From contig QKGW01000376.1 in assembly GCA_003250275.1 (NCBI GenBank), positions 1-22,504 of the forward strand: a stretch of 22,504 bases of DNA, read 5' to 3'. Both the position numbers and the translations under genes were made by a program. Positions 7,769-15,253 of the stretch are shown here, in pieces (the stretch's first letter is position 1; each line of letters starts with the position of its first letter). The stretch comes from Alphaproteobacteria bacterium (GTDB lineage Bacteria > Pseudomonadota > Alphaproteobacteria > Rhodospirillales > Rhodospirillaceae). The notes under the pieces are model-generated. The model did not search any database. It was not told the origin of the DNA and saw only the letters and a list, made by a program, of their open reading frames with translations.

Positions 7769-8947
7769 CTACGAAATTTCCGCGGGCGCGTGATCGGGGT
7801 CGGCGATGCCGGCGGCCTCGCGGGCGCGCACGCGTGAAAGCCGCTGGCGCTCGCTCGCCGATTTGAGCTGGCCGCACGCGGCGAGGATGTCGCGCCCGCG
7901 CGGCACGCGGATCGGCGCGGCGTAGCCCGCGTTGGTGAGAACCTCGGCGAACGCCTGGCACGACTTGATGCTCGGCGTCTCGTAGGGCGCGCCCGGCCAC
8001 GGGTTGAACGGGATCAGGTTGAACTTCACGCCGATCCCCGAGGCGTCGAACAGCCGCACCAGCTCGCGCGCGTCGGCGAGACTGTCGTTCACGTCCTTGA
8101 GGAGGATGTATTCGATCGTGACGTACTGCCGAGCGCCCGCGATCTCCTGGTATTCCTTCATCGCCCGCATCAGTTCGGCGATCGGGTATTTGCGGTTGAT
8201 CGGCATGATCTGCTCGCGCACCGCGTCGGTCGGCGCGTGGAACGACACCGCGAGCTTGATCCCGAGTTCCTCGGCGCAGCGGCGCATGTTGGGAATGTAG
8301 CCCGAGGTCGAAAGGGTCACCCGGCGCTTCGACATCGCGATGCCCTCGGGATCCATCACGATCTTCATCGCCTTGGCGACCGCGTCGTAGTTCACCAGCG
8401 GCTCGCCCATGCCCATCAGCACGACGTTGGAGAGGTGGCGGGTCTCGTCGGTCGGGGTCGGCCACTCGCCGTAGGAATCGCGCGCCGCCATGAACTGCCC
8501 GACGATCTCGCGCGCGGTGAGGTTGCGCACCAGCATCTGCGTGCCGGTGTGGCAGAAGCGGCAGGTCATGGTGCAGCCGACCTGGGTCGAGACGCACACC
8601 GCGCCGCGGTCGTCTTCGGGGATGTGGACGGTTTCGACCTGATTGCCGTCGGCGAAGCCGAACAGCCACTTCCGCGTTCCGTCCGCCGAGTTCTGCTCGG
8701 TCACCACCTTGGGGCGGCCGACGATGCAGCGTTCCGCGAGGCGCTCGCGCAGGCCAGTGGCGAGCGTCGTCATCTTCAGGAAGTCGGTCTCGCCCTGGTG
8801 GTAGATCCAGTGCCAGAGCTGCTTGGTGCGGAACGGCTTCTCGCCCATCTCGGCGAGCACGGCGGTGAGCTCGTCGCGCGACAGGCCGACGAGATCGATG
8901 CGGGCGTCGCCTTCGGGCGCCGCGGAAGGAGCGGAGTATGCTTGCAT
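7769..8947 (-). CDS. rlmN: Dual-specificity 23S rRNA/tRNA adenine-C2 methyltransferase RlmN
   Basis: This radical-SAM enzyme methylates C2 of A2503 in 23S rRNA and A37 in some tRNAs. With the ATG at 8947 the protein has 392 residues. The iron-sulfur cysteines are Cys125, Cys129 and Cys132 (CTMTCRFC), and Cys118 is the resolving cysteine. These four numbers equal those of the E. coli enzyme as I remember it. The methyl-carrying cysteine is Cys358 in RDILAACGQL, and GMGEPL at 179-184 is the SAM-binding motif. An upstream in-frame TTG at 8989 would add 14 residues with no family support. The C-terminal tail after about 370 is variable. argG lies downstream but has its own promoter. The gene is divergent from the OmpA-type lipoprotein gene. 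Confidence 0.97.
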   Translation of the reverse strand: MQAYSAPSAAPEGDARIDLVGLSRDELTAVLAEMGEKPFRTKQLWHWIYHQGETDFLKMTTLATGLRERLAERCIVGRPKVVTEQNSADGTRKWLFGFADGNQVETVHIPEDDRGAVCVSTQVGCTMTCRFCHTGTQMLVRNLTAREIVGQFMAARDSYGEWPTPTDETRHLSNVVLMGMGEPLVNYDAVAKAMKIVMDPEGIAMSKRRVTLSTSGYIPNMRRCAEELGIKLAVSFHAPTDAVREQIMPINRKYPIAELMRAMKEYQEIAGARQYVTIEYILLKDVNDSLADARELVRLFDASGIGVKFNLIPFNPWPGAPYETPSIKSCQAFAEVLTNAGYAAPIRVPRGRDILAACGQLKSASERQRLSRVRAREAAGIADPDHAPAEIS

Positions 8948-9071
8948 GTCACACCTATTACTCGCAGTCGTCGTGCAAAAAAACCGCAAAATTTTTGTGT
9001 CGCTGGACTTTTTCGCGAAAGCAGCAATTTATTTTGGGGCTCGGTCGCGTTAGCTTGGACGATGGTTTACT

Positions 9072-9111
9072 CCGATCGCCCGGGCATCGGTGATCCATCC
9101 GATAGAGGATC
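9072..9111 (+). promoter_or_regulatory. Leader with mutually exclusive short stems before the OmpA-type gene
   Basis: The leader holds CCGAT (9072-9076), ATCGG (9086-9090), GATCC (9092-9096), CCGAT (9099-9103) and GGATC (9107-9111). ATCGG can pair with either CCGAT copy; GATCC can pair with GGATC, which abuts the ribosome site AGAAGGA (9112-9118). The arrangement allows a two-state or pseudoknotted leader. The stems are only 5 bp, so this is tentative. The rest of the divergent gap (8948-9071) is AT-rich for this genome and holds the palindrome TTTCGCGAAA (9011-9020), but I could not place a clear promoter. Confidence 0.3.
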
Positions 9112-9125
9112 AGAAGGAATTCGTC

Positions 9126-9968
9126 ATGCGCAAATCATTGGCTGTTGTGTCGTGTGCGGGAATGGCGGCGGTGCTCTCCGCCTGCAGCGGTGCGTGGGAT
9201 GTGGAAGGTCTGCAAGCGACCAAGCCGTCTCCAAGCGTCTTCGACGCAACTCTCCAGAGTGAATACGTCCGTCTCGCCACCTACGAGCGTGTGCAGGACG
9301 ACTGGCGGGATACCGCCACCTACGTGGCGCGCGGCAAGCTCGCCGCCGCGGGCACGCCGCCCGCACCCGAAGCGATCGCCGATCGCGATCTGCCCGACGA
9401 CAAGGTCGCCGAGCTCTCCGCCGCGCGCGATACTCTGATGCGCTACATGACGCCGGAGATGAAGACCAAGCAGGGCAAGAACCTCGCCCTCGCCCAGGCC
9501 GGCTACGAATGCTGGATGGAGCAGCAGGAAGAGAACTGGCAGCTGGACGACATCGCCGCCTGCAAGACCCAGTTCGGCGACGCGATCAAGGCGATGGCCG
9601 CGCCCGCGGTCAAGGCCCAGCCCGCCGCACTGCCGACGCCGACCTACGTCGTCTACTTCAACTTCGATTCCGCCAAGCTCGAAGGCGACGCGCTCTCGGT
9701 GATCCGCGAGGCGGCGCAGGCGTTCAAGACGCAGAAGGCGAACCGCGCCGACATCTCCGGCCATGCCGACCGCTCCGGCGCTTCCGCCTACAACGACAAG
9801 CTCTCGTCGCTGCGCGCCGAGGCGGTGGGCGACGCGCTGGTCAAGCAGGGCGTGCCGGAAGCCGCGATCACGATCTCCGCGTTTGGCGAATCCGACCTCG
9901 CGGTGACGACGCCGGACGGCGCCAAGGAGCCGCGCAACCGTCGCGTCACGATCTCGATCGTGAAGTGA
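9126..9968 (+). CDS. OmpA-domain outer-membrane lipoprotein
   Basis: This 280-residue lipoprotein has a C-terminal OmpA-like peptidoglycan-binding domain. The N-terminus MRKSLAVVSCAG leads to the lipobox LSAC with Cys20 as the lipidated residue; Cys20 is followed by Ser, which favours outer-membrane sorting. Residues about 25-165 are a helical region of no family I recognise, containing Trp- and Gln-rich stretches (CWMEQQEENWQLDD). Residues about 172-280 are the OmpA/MotB domain: YFNFDSAKL, SGHADRSGASAYN, LSSLRAEAV and the terminal RNRRVTISI. The ATG at 9126 is chosen for the AGAAGGA site and the intact lipobox; a longer frame from 9090 would spoil the signal peptide. It is monocistronic, with a terminator 22 bases after the stop. 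It probably tethers the outer membrane to the cell wall, but it is not a canonical Pal because the N-terminal region is much longer. Confidence 0.92.
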   Translation: MRKSLAVVSCAGMAAVLSACSGAWDVEGLQATKPSPSVFDATLQSEYVRLATYERVQDDWRDTATYVARGKLAAAGTPPAPEAIADRDLPDDKVAELSAARDTLMRYMTPEMKTKQGKNLALAQAGYECWMEQQEENWQLDDIAACKTQFGDAIKAMAAPAVKAQPAALPTPTYVVYFNFDSAKLEGDALSVIREAAQAFKTQKANRADISGHADRSGASAYNDKLSSLRAEAVGDALVKQGVPEAAITISAFGESDLAVTTPDGAKEPRNRRVTISIVK

Positions 9969-9990
9969 GCGGCGCATCCGCGCACAACGA

Positions 9991-10018
9991 AAGGGCGGCC
10001 TCCGGGCCGCCCTTTTTC
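9991..10018. terminator. Rho-independent terminator, shared by convergent genes
   Basis: AAGGGCGGCC (9991-10000), loop TCCG and GGCCGCCCTT (10005-10014) form a perfect 10-bp stem followed by TTT. It closes the OmpA-type gene on the plus strand and probably the dapD-dapE-Yip1 operon on the minus strand, where the stem is followed by a shorter T-run. Confidence 0.88.
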
Positions 10019-10041
10019 ATGCTTCAGAACCGGGTCATGCC

Positions 10042-10614
10042 TCAGAACTGGATCTGGTAGGCCTTGAACTGCAGCAGGGCGAGCCCGACGAGGAGATTGA
10101 GCAGCACCAGCGCGATCGCCGGGCGGGGTTCGATCTCGAGGCCGTGGCGGGCGATGAACCACTCGTAGACGCCGAAGGCGACGGTGGTGAGCAGGCCGAC
10201 GAGAGCGATCTCGGGGGCCGCCGCGGCGCCCGACAGCATCGCCAACTGGTAGGGCAGCATGATCAGCATCTGCGCCAGGGCGAACCAGTTGTAGGCGACG
10301 ATGTAGCGGAAATAGAGATGCCCGCGGCCGATCCGGCGGGCGACGCCGACCATCAGGTTGGGCCAGATCAGCCACTCGATCACGTAGTAGAGCAGCATCA
10401 TCGGCAGAACCGCGCCGAGCGCCGGGCGCGGCGTGATCGCGGCGAGATTGGCCTTGAGCACGAGCAAGTAGATCGGCAGGCCGAGCGCGGCGGCGAGGAA
10501 CGAACGCGCGACGCCGCCCGGGGTGTTGTCGAAGCGTTTGAACACGTCGCGGCGGAAGCACAGGATGCCCCACACCCCGCGCAGTCCGGCAATCATCTCG
10601 GCGAGCGGGTTCAT
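10042..10614 (-). CDS. Yip1-like integral membrane protein
   Basis: This 190-residue, mostly hydrophobic protein has about five predicted membrane segments (roughly 36-56, 64-86, 106-128, 132-152 and 166-186). The soluble N-terminus reads MNPLAEMIAGLRGVWGILCFRR, followed by FDNTPGGVARSFLAAALGLP. The pattern matches bacterial Yip1-domain or related uncharacterised membrane proteins. Its start overlaps the dapE stop in an ATGA, so it is translationally coupled to dapE as the last gene of the dapD-dapE operon. Link to diaminopimelate synthesis or cell-wall formation is suggested only by this position. No catalytic residues are evident. The family assignment is moderate; that it is a real membrane protein is well supported. 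Confidence 0.85.
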   Translation of the reverse strand: MNPLAEMIAGLRGVWGILCFRRDVFKRFDNTPGGVARSFLAAALGLPIYLLVLKANLAAITPRPALGAVLPMMLLYYVIEWLIWPNLMVGVARRIGRGHLYFRYIVAYNWFALAQMLIMLPYQLAMLSGAAAAPEIALVGLLTTVAFGVYEWFIARHGLEIEPRPAIALVLLNLLVGLALLQFKAYQIQF

Positions 10615-11747
10615 GCGAAATACCGTTCGAGGACGCGGCGGTAGACCCGCGCGAGGGAGTCGATGTCGGCGGCGGGCACGCCCTCGTCGACCTGATGCAT
10701 GGTCTTGCCGACGAGGCCGTACTCGACCACGGCGCAGTAGTCCTTGATGAAGCGCGCGTCGGAGGTGCCGCCGGTGGTGCTGAGCGCCGGGGTCTCGCCG
10801 GTGACGTCGGAAACCGCGGCGGCGACGAGTTCGCTCCACGCGCCGGGCGGCGTGAGGAACGGCTGCGCGCCGCGCTCGAAGCGGACCTCGGCGTCGGGCG
10901 CGTGGCGCGCCACGACCCCGGCGATCCAGCGTTCCAGCCCGTCGCTCGTCTGCGCGGTGGAGAAGCGGATGTTGAGCGCCGCCTTGGCCGCGCCCGGCAC
11001 CACGTTGGTCGCGGGGTTCCCGACGTCGACGGTGGTGACCATCAGGCTCGACGGCGGGAAGTAGGCGTTGCCCGCGTCGAGCTTCTTCGCCAGTAGTTCG
11101 TCGAGAATGCGCACCAGACGGTGCACCGGGTTGTCGGTGCTCTCGGGGTAGGCGACGTGGCCCTGCACGCCGTTGACCGTGAGGTAGGCGGTGAGCGAGC
11201 CGCGGCGGCCGATCTTCATCATCTCGCCGAAGTACTCGCGGCAGGTCGGCTCGCCGAGGATGCACACCTCGGGCAGGTCGTCCTGCGCCTTCAGGTGTTC
11301 CATCACCTTGCGCGTGCCGTTGATCGCCGGGCCCTCCTCGTCGCCGGTGAGAATCAGGCTGATCCGGCCGTCGAATTCCGCGCCGCGGGCGGCGAGGAAG
11401 TCGATCGCGGCGGCGGCGAACGCGGCGACGCCCGACTTCATGTCGGCGATACCGCGCCCGTAGACGACGCCGTCGCGGATTTCCGCGGCGAACGGCGGCG
11501 AGGCCCAGCCCTCGCCCGGCGGCACCACGTCGAGGTGCCCGGCGAAGGCGAGGTGGCGCGCGCCCGCACCGAAGCTGGCGACGAGGTTGTCGACGTCCGG
11601 GGTATCGGCGTCGGCGAAGCGCAGCGGCGTGCAGGCGAAGCCCGCGGCGCCGAGGCGCTCGGCGATCAGGTCGAGCGCGCCCTTGGCGTCGGGCGTGACG
11701 CTCGGGCAGCGCACCAGGTCACGGGCAAGTTCGACGGCGTCGGTCAT
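10611..11747 (-). CDS. dapE: Succinyl-diaminopimelate desuccinylase
   Basis: This zinc-dependent M20 peptidase-family enzyme (378 residues) removes succinate from N-succinyl-LL-diaminopimelate in the lysine and cell-wall precursor pathway. Metal and catalytic residues are in place: GHLDVVPPG with His71 and Asp73, GRGIADMKSG with the bridging Asp102, LTGDEEGPA with Glu137 (general base) and Glu138, GEPTC near 166, and GKTMHQVDE with His351. The dimerisation (lid) domain spans about 180-290. Only one base separates its ATG from the dapD stop (TGAGATG), and its own stop overlaps the next gene. The three genes therefore form one tightly coupled operon reading dapD-dapE-Yip1. Confidence 0.97.
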   Translation of the reverse strand: MTDAVELARDLVRCPSVTPDAKGALDLIAERLGAAGFACTPLRFADADTPDVDNLVASFGAGARHLAFAGHLDVVPPGEGWASPPFAAEIRDGVVYGRGIADMKSGVAAFAAAAIDFLAARGAEFDGRISLILTGDEEGPAINGTRKVMEHLKAQDDLPEVCILGEPTCREYFGEMMKIGRRGSLTAYLTVNGVQGHVAYPESTDNPVHRLVRILDELLAKKLDAGNAYFPPSSLMVTTVDVGNPATNVVPGAAKAALNIRFSTAQTSDGLERWIAGVVARHAPDAEVRFERGAQPFLTPPGAWSELVAAAVSDVTGETPALSTTGGTSDARFIKDYCAVVEYGLVGKTMHQVDEGVPAADIDSLARVYRRVLERYFA

Positions 11748-11748
11748 C

Positions 11749-12591
11749 TCAGTCCCGCAGCAGGTCGTTGATCGACACCTTGGCGCGGGTGCCCTTGTCG
11801 ACGGTCTTGACGATCACCGCGCAGGCGACCGACGGGCCCGGCGTGCCGTCGGGCAGCGGCTTGCCCGGCAGGGAGCCCGGCACCACCACCGAGTAGGCGG
11901 GCACGCGGCCGCGGAACACCTCGCCGGTGGCGCGGTCGACGATCTTGGTGGAGGCGCCGAGGAACACGCCCATCGAAACCACCGCGCCTTCCTCGACGAT
12001 GAAGCCCTCGGCGACCTCGGAACGCGCGCCGATGAAGCAGTTGTCCTCGATCACCACCGGGCCGGCCTGCAGCGGTTCGAGCACGCCGCCGATACCGACG
12101 CCGCCCGAGAGGTGGACGTTCCGGCCGATCTGCGCGCAGCTGCCGACGGTCGTCCAGGTGTCGACCATCGTGCCCTCGCCGACGTAGGCGCCGAGGTTGA
12201 CGAACGACGGCATCAGCACCGCGCCCGGCGCGATGAACGCGGAGCGGCGCACGACGCAGCCCGGCACCGCGCGGAACCCGGCGGCGCGGAAGCGCGCGTC
12301 GTCCCAGCCGACGAACTTGGAGGGGACCTTGTCGAACCAGTTGGCGCCGCCCGGCGCGCCCGCGATCGTGGCCATGTCGTTGAGGCGGAAGGACAGCAGC
12401 ACCGCCTTCTTGAGCCACTGGTTGACCACCCATTTGCCGTCGATCTTCTCGGCGACGCGCGCCTCGCCGTGGTCGAGGAGTTCGAGCGCGGCCTCGACGG
12501 CGTCGCGCACTTCGCCGGCGGTAGCGGGCGAAATCGTGTCGCGGGTCTCCCAGGCGGCCTCGACGGCGGCGGAGATCTGTGCGGTGCTCAT
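11749..12591 (-). CDS. dapD: 2,3,4,5-tetrahydropyridine-2,6-dicarboxylate N-succinyltransferase
   Basis: This enzyme transfers succinyl from succinyl-CoA to tetrahydrodipicolinate in the succinylase branch of lysine synthesis. The 280-residue protein has an N-terminal helical domain (about 1-100, including WVVNQWLKKAVLLSFRLND) and a left-handed parallel beta-helix of hexapeptide repeats (about 105-240: VNLGAYVGEGTMVDTWTTVG, then NVHLSGGVGIGG and NCFIGARSEVAEG), ending in a typical C-terminal domain. The ATG at 12591 is preferred: AAGGA lies upstream, and the predicted transcription start near 12625 leaves no room for ribosome binding at the GTG at 12627. It is the first gene of the dapD-dapE-Yip1 operon. 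The HAD hydrolase gene upstream is a frequent neighbour in alphaproteobacteria. Confidence 0.97.
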   Translation of the reverse strand: MSTAQISAAVEAAWETRDTISPATAGEVRDAVEAALELLDHGEARVAEKIDGKWVVNQWLKKAVLLSFRLNDMATIAGAPGGANWFDKVPSKFVGWDDARFRAAGFRAVPGCVVRRSAFIAPGAVLMPSFVNLGAYVGEGTMVDTWTTVGSCAQIGRNVHLSGGVGIGGVLEPLQAGPVVIEDNCFIGARSEVAEGFIVEEGAVVSMGVFLGASTKIVDRATGEVFRGRVPAYSVVVPGSLPGKPLPDGTPGPSVACAVIVKTVDKGTRAKVSINDLLRD

Positions 12592-12631
12592 GGCGGGATC
12601 CTTCGGAATTGCGGCTGAAAACGGCACTCGA

Positions 12632-12659
12632 ACCTTAGACGAGGGCCGCGCCCTGTCAA
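12632..12659 (-). promoter_or_regulatory. dapD operon promoter, -35 overlapping the upstream stop codon
   Basis: On the minus strand, consensus TTGACA (12654-12659), a 16-base spacer and TAAGGT (12632-12637) precede dapD; start of transcription would be near 12625 and the leader about 34 bases. The TGA stop of the HAD gene is part of the TTGACA. The -10 is only three of six, but the -35 is perfect. Confidence 0.55.
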
Positions 12660-13387
12660 CCGTTCCCGCACGCTGCTCCGACCGCTTCGAGCCAGCCGAC
12701 GAGGTCGTCGATCACCGCGGTGCAGGCCTCGGGGTCGAACAGCCCGACCCCGGCGGTATCGCGGCGGTTGCGCAGCCACACCGTGCGCATCCCGCGCGCG
12801 GCGGCGGGCGGGAGGTTCTTGAGGCTGTCCTCGATCAGGACGGCGCGACGCGGATCGATGCCCTCGCGCGCGATCAGGGCGTCGTAGGAGCTTTCGTGCG
12901 GCTTCGGCCAATAGCCGCCGTCGCGGATGTCGAAGATCGCCGAAAACGCGTCGGCGATGCCGAGCCGGTCGAGCACCTTCTCGGCGTGGCGGGTCGAGCC
13001 GTTGGTGTAGACGATGCGCCGCCCGGGCAGGCGCGCGAGCGCGGCGGCGAGCGCCGGATCGGGGGCGAGGACGCCGTAGTCGATGTCGTGCACCGCGGTC
13101 AGGTAGTCCTCGGGATCGAGGCCGTGTTCGGCCATCAGGCCGCGCAGCGAGGTGCCGTAGCGGTGGAAATAGTCCTTCTGCACCCGGTAGGCCTCGTCGC
13201 GCGGCAGGGCGAGGCATTCGCCGATGAACGCGGTCATCCGCCGGTCGATCTGGTCGAACAGATGCGAGGTCGGCGGGTACAAAGTATTGTCGAGGTCGAA
13301 AATCCACTCGCGCACGTTCGCGGCGAAATCCGCCGGAGTTCCGGGCGTCGGCGCGGCCGTCGCGGTGGCATCGGGACTGCGGCTCAC
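12656..13387 (-). CDS. Pyrimidine 5'-nucleotidase-like HAD hydrolase
   Basis: This 243-residue haloacid-dehalogenase-family phosphatase belongs to the group related to yeast Sdt1/Phm8, which removes phosphate from pyrimidine nucleotides. Motif I is WIFDLDNTLYP at about 28-38 with nucleophile Asp31 and Asp33; motif II is IVYTNGS; the conserved lysine lies in WPKPHESSY; motif III/IV is LIEDSLKNL. The cap region (QIDRRMTAFIGE, then YGTSLRGLM and DPEDYLTAVHDIDY) is typical for this subgroup. No ATG is available in frame near the domain; the GTG at 13387, with GGAT upstream, is the best start, and sequence beyond it enters the divergent promoter region. It lies directly upstream of dapD, but a separate dapD promoter is visible. 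It is divergent from the diguanylate cyclase gene. Confidence 0.9.
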   Translation of the reverse strand: MSRSPDATATAAPTPGTPADFAANVREWIFDLDNTLYPPTSHLFDQIDRRMTAFIGECLALPRDEAYRVQKDYFHRYGTSLRGLMAEHGLDPEDYLTAVHDIDYGVLAPDPALAAALARLPGRRIVYTNGSTRHAEKVLDRLGIADAFSAIFDIRDGGYWPKPHESSYDALIAREGIDPRRAVLIEDSLKNLPPAAARGMRTVWLRNRRDTAGVGLFDPEACTAVIDDLVGWLEAVGAACGNG

Positions 13388-13407
13388 GGGATCATCCAGG
13401 TTATGGC

Positions 13408-13435
13408 TTGACGAATATACGCGCGGTCCCACAAT
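13408..13435 (+). promoter_or_regulatory. Promoter of the diguanylate cyclase gene
   Basis: TTGACG (13408-13413), a 16-base spacer and CACAAT (13430-13435) form a plausible sigma-70 promoter in an AT-richer patch, placing transcription start near 13442, about 53 bases before the ATG at 13495. The gap also has to hold the minus-strand promoter of the HAD gene. Confidence 0.5.
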
Positions 13436-13494
13436 ACGGTGAAACGCGGGGACGACAATCACAAATCCTGCGCCGGACCGCGTCCGGCCGTTCG

Positions 13495-15231
13495 ATGGAG
13501 AGGCCCTTGCCTCACGCACCCGACTCCGGCACCGCGACCGCCAGCGTCGAAGCCGTCCGGATCGCACGCACGTGTCTCGCGGGCGAGGATGTGTGCGCCC
13601 TTCTCGTCGGCCCCGACAACCGCTGCCTGTACGCGACGCCGCTCGCCGCGCCCCTGGTTCACGCGCTCGCCGATCTCGACGCGCCGTCCGCCTCGGCGGA
13701 CACCACCACCCTCGGCGCGCTGCTCGCGCGGATGCGCCGCACCGGCCGCGCCGCCGCGGGCATGGTCGGCGCGAGCGACGACCGCCTCAACCGCGTCTTC
13801 GACATCACCGTGATGCCCGCCTTCGACGCCGAGCGCGGCGCCGACGTGACGATGATCGTCGGGCGCGACGTCACCCTCGCCACCTCGATGCGCCGCACCC
13901 TGGTGGAATCGCGCCAGCGCTACAAGGATCTCGTCGAGGTCTCCGCGGCGTTCGCGTGGGAGACCAACGCCGAGGGCACGCTGGTGTTCGTCAGCCCGCA
14001 GGGGGTGCTCGGCTATTCGGTCGACGAACTCGTCGGCCGCCAGCCCGAAAGCTTCCTCGCCGAACCGCTCGACGGCGCCAGCCTGCAACTCTTCGCCGCG
14101 CGCCAGCCGACCGCCGACGTCGAGGTGTGGATGCGCCGCGCCGACGGCAACGCGGTGTGCCTGCTGGTTTCGGCGGTGCCGCTCTACGACGACACCGGGC
14201 GCTGGACCGGCGCGCGCGGTGTCTGCCGCGATATCACCGACGTGCGCGAACGCGACATCGCGATCGCCCGCTCGCGCAACCGTGAGCGCCTGCTGAGCTT
14301 CATCGTGCGCAGCTTCCGCGACGAGGTCGACCCCGAGAACATGCTCACCATCGCCGCCGCGACGGTGGCGCAGGGCGTCGGCGTCTCGGGCTGCAACGTC
14401 CTGCGCGCCCGCCCCGGCGACACGCCCGCGCGCCTCGACGACCTCATCTCGGCGGCGACCTTCGGCCGCGTCGGCACCGCCGGCGACCTGCGCGAGGCAC
14501 TTGCCACCTTCTCCGGCACCGACGTGGTCGAGACCGTGATCGGCAAGTGGAACGTGCTCGCCGCGATCACCCGCTACCGCCAGGAGGTCAACGGCGCGAT
14601 CGTGCTCTGGCGCGAGCTGTCGCGCGTGCCCTACGACGAGGATGACCGCATCCTGCTCTCCGATCTCTCGGCGCAGGTCGGCATCGCGATCGAGCAGATC
14701 AGCAACCACGAGCACATCCTCGCGCTCAGCCGCACCGACGCGCTCACCGGCCTCTACAACCGCCGCGCCTTCATCGAGGAACTCGAACGCCGCACCCAGC
14801 GCCTGCGCCACGACGGCCGCGGCGCGGCGCTGATGTACGTCGACCTCGACAACTTCAAGATGGTCAACGACCTGTTCGGCCATAAGCGCGGCGACGAGGC
14901 GCTGTTCGAGGTCAAGCGCATGTTGCAGGCGGCGACCCGCCCGTCGGACCTCGTCGCGCGCCTCGGCGGCGACGAGTTCGCGGTGTGGATGGACGGCGTC
15001 GACGAGGACGTCGCGACCGCGAAGGCGAAGCTGCTGCTGGAGAACAGCAGCGGGCTCGAAAGCTTCTCGAGCGGCATCGGGCGCACGCTGTCGATGTCGA
15101 TCGGCATCGCGGTGTACGATCCGTCGAGCCACGAGAGCATCGACGCGTTGTTGTCCCGCGCCGACGGCGCGATGTATCAGACCAAGCATTCGGGAAAGGG
15201 ATCCTTCCGCGTGGCGCCGCCCACGATGTGA
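13495..15231 (+). CDS. Diguanylate cyclase with PAS, PAS and GAF sensor domains
   Basis: This 578-residue protein makes cyclic di-GMP from two GTP. No membrane segment is seen, so it is cytoplasmic. Domain order: a degenerate PAS-like region (about 22-130), a clear PAS (about 137-252, with AFAWETNAEGTLVFVSPQ and RGVCRDITD), a GAF-like region (about 268-405) and a GGDEF domain (about 408-575). In the last, RTDALTGLYNRR, VDLDNFK (Asp450, Asn453) and an intact GGDEF at 491-495 are present. RPSD at 482-485, five residues before GGDEF, is a complete inhibitory I-site. An active, feedback-inhibited enzyme is expected. The start is either ATG 13495 or TTG 13507; the only good ribosome site, GGAGAGG (13497-13503), favours the TTG, which would remove four residues. 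DUF2336 follows after 22 bases and is probably co-transcribed. Confidence 0.95.
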   Translation: MERPLPHAPDSGTATASVEAVRIARTCLAGEDVCALLVGPDNRCLYATPLAAPLVHALADLDAPSASADTTTLGALLARMRRTGRAAAGMVGASDDRLNRVFDITVMPAFDAERGADVTMIVGRDVTLATSMRRTLVESRQRYKDLVEVSAAFAWETNAEGTLVFVSPQGVLGYSVDELVGRQPESFLAEPLDGASLQLFAARQPTADVEVWMRRADGNAVCLLVSAVPLYDDTGRWTGARGVCRDITDVRERDIAIARSRNRERLLSFIVRSFRDEVDPENMLTIAAATVAQGVGVSGCNVLRARPGDTPARLDDLISAATFGRVGTAGDLREALATFSGTDVVETVIGKWNVLAAITRYRQEVNGAIVLWRELSRVPYDEDDRILLSDLSAQVGIAIEQISNHEHILALSRTDALTGLYNRRAFIEELERRTQRLRHDGRGAALMYVDLDNFKMVNDLFGHKRGDEALFEVKRMLQAATRPSDLVARLGGDEFAVWMDGVDEDVATAKAKLLLENSSGLESFSSGIGRTLSMSIGIAVYDPSSHESIDALLSRADGAMYQTKHSGKGSFRVAPPTM

Positions 15232-15253
15232 ATGCCCTCGGCTTCGGAGACCG

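Noticed and set aside
8948..8989. TTG start at 8989 for rlmN
   Set aside because: The added 14 residues have no family support, and ATG 8947 gives cysteine positions equal to those of the E. coli enzyme.
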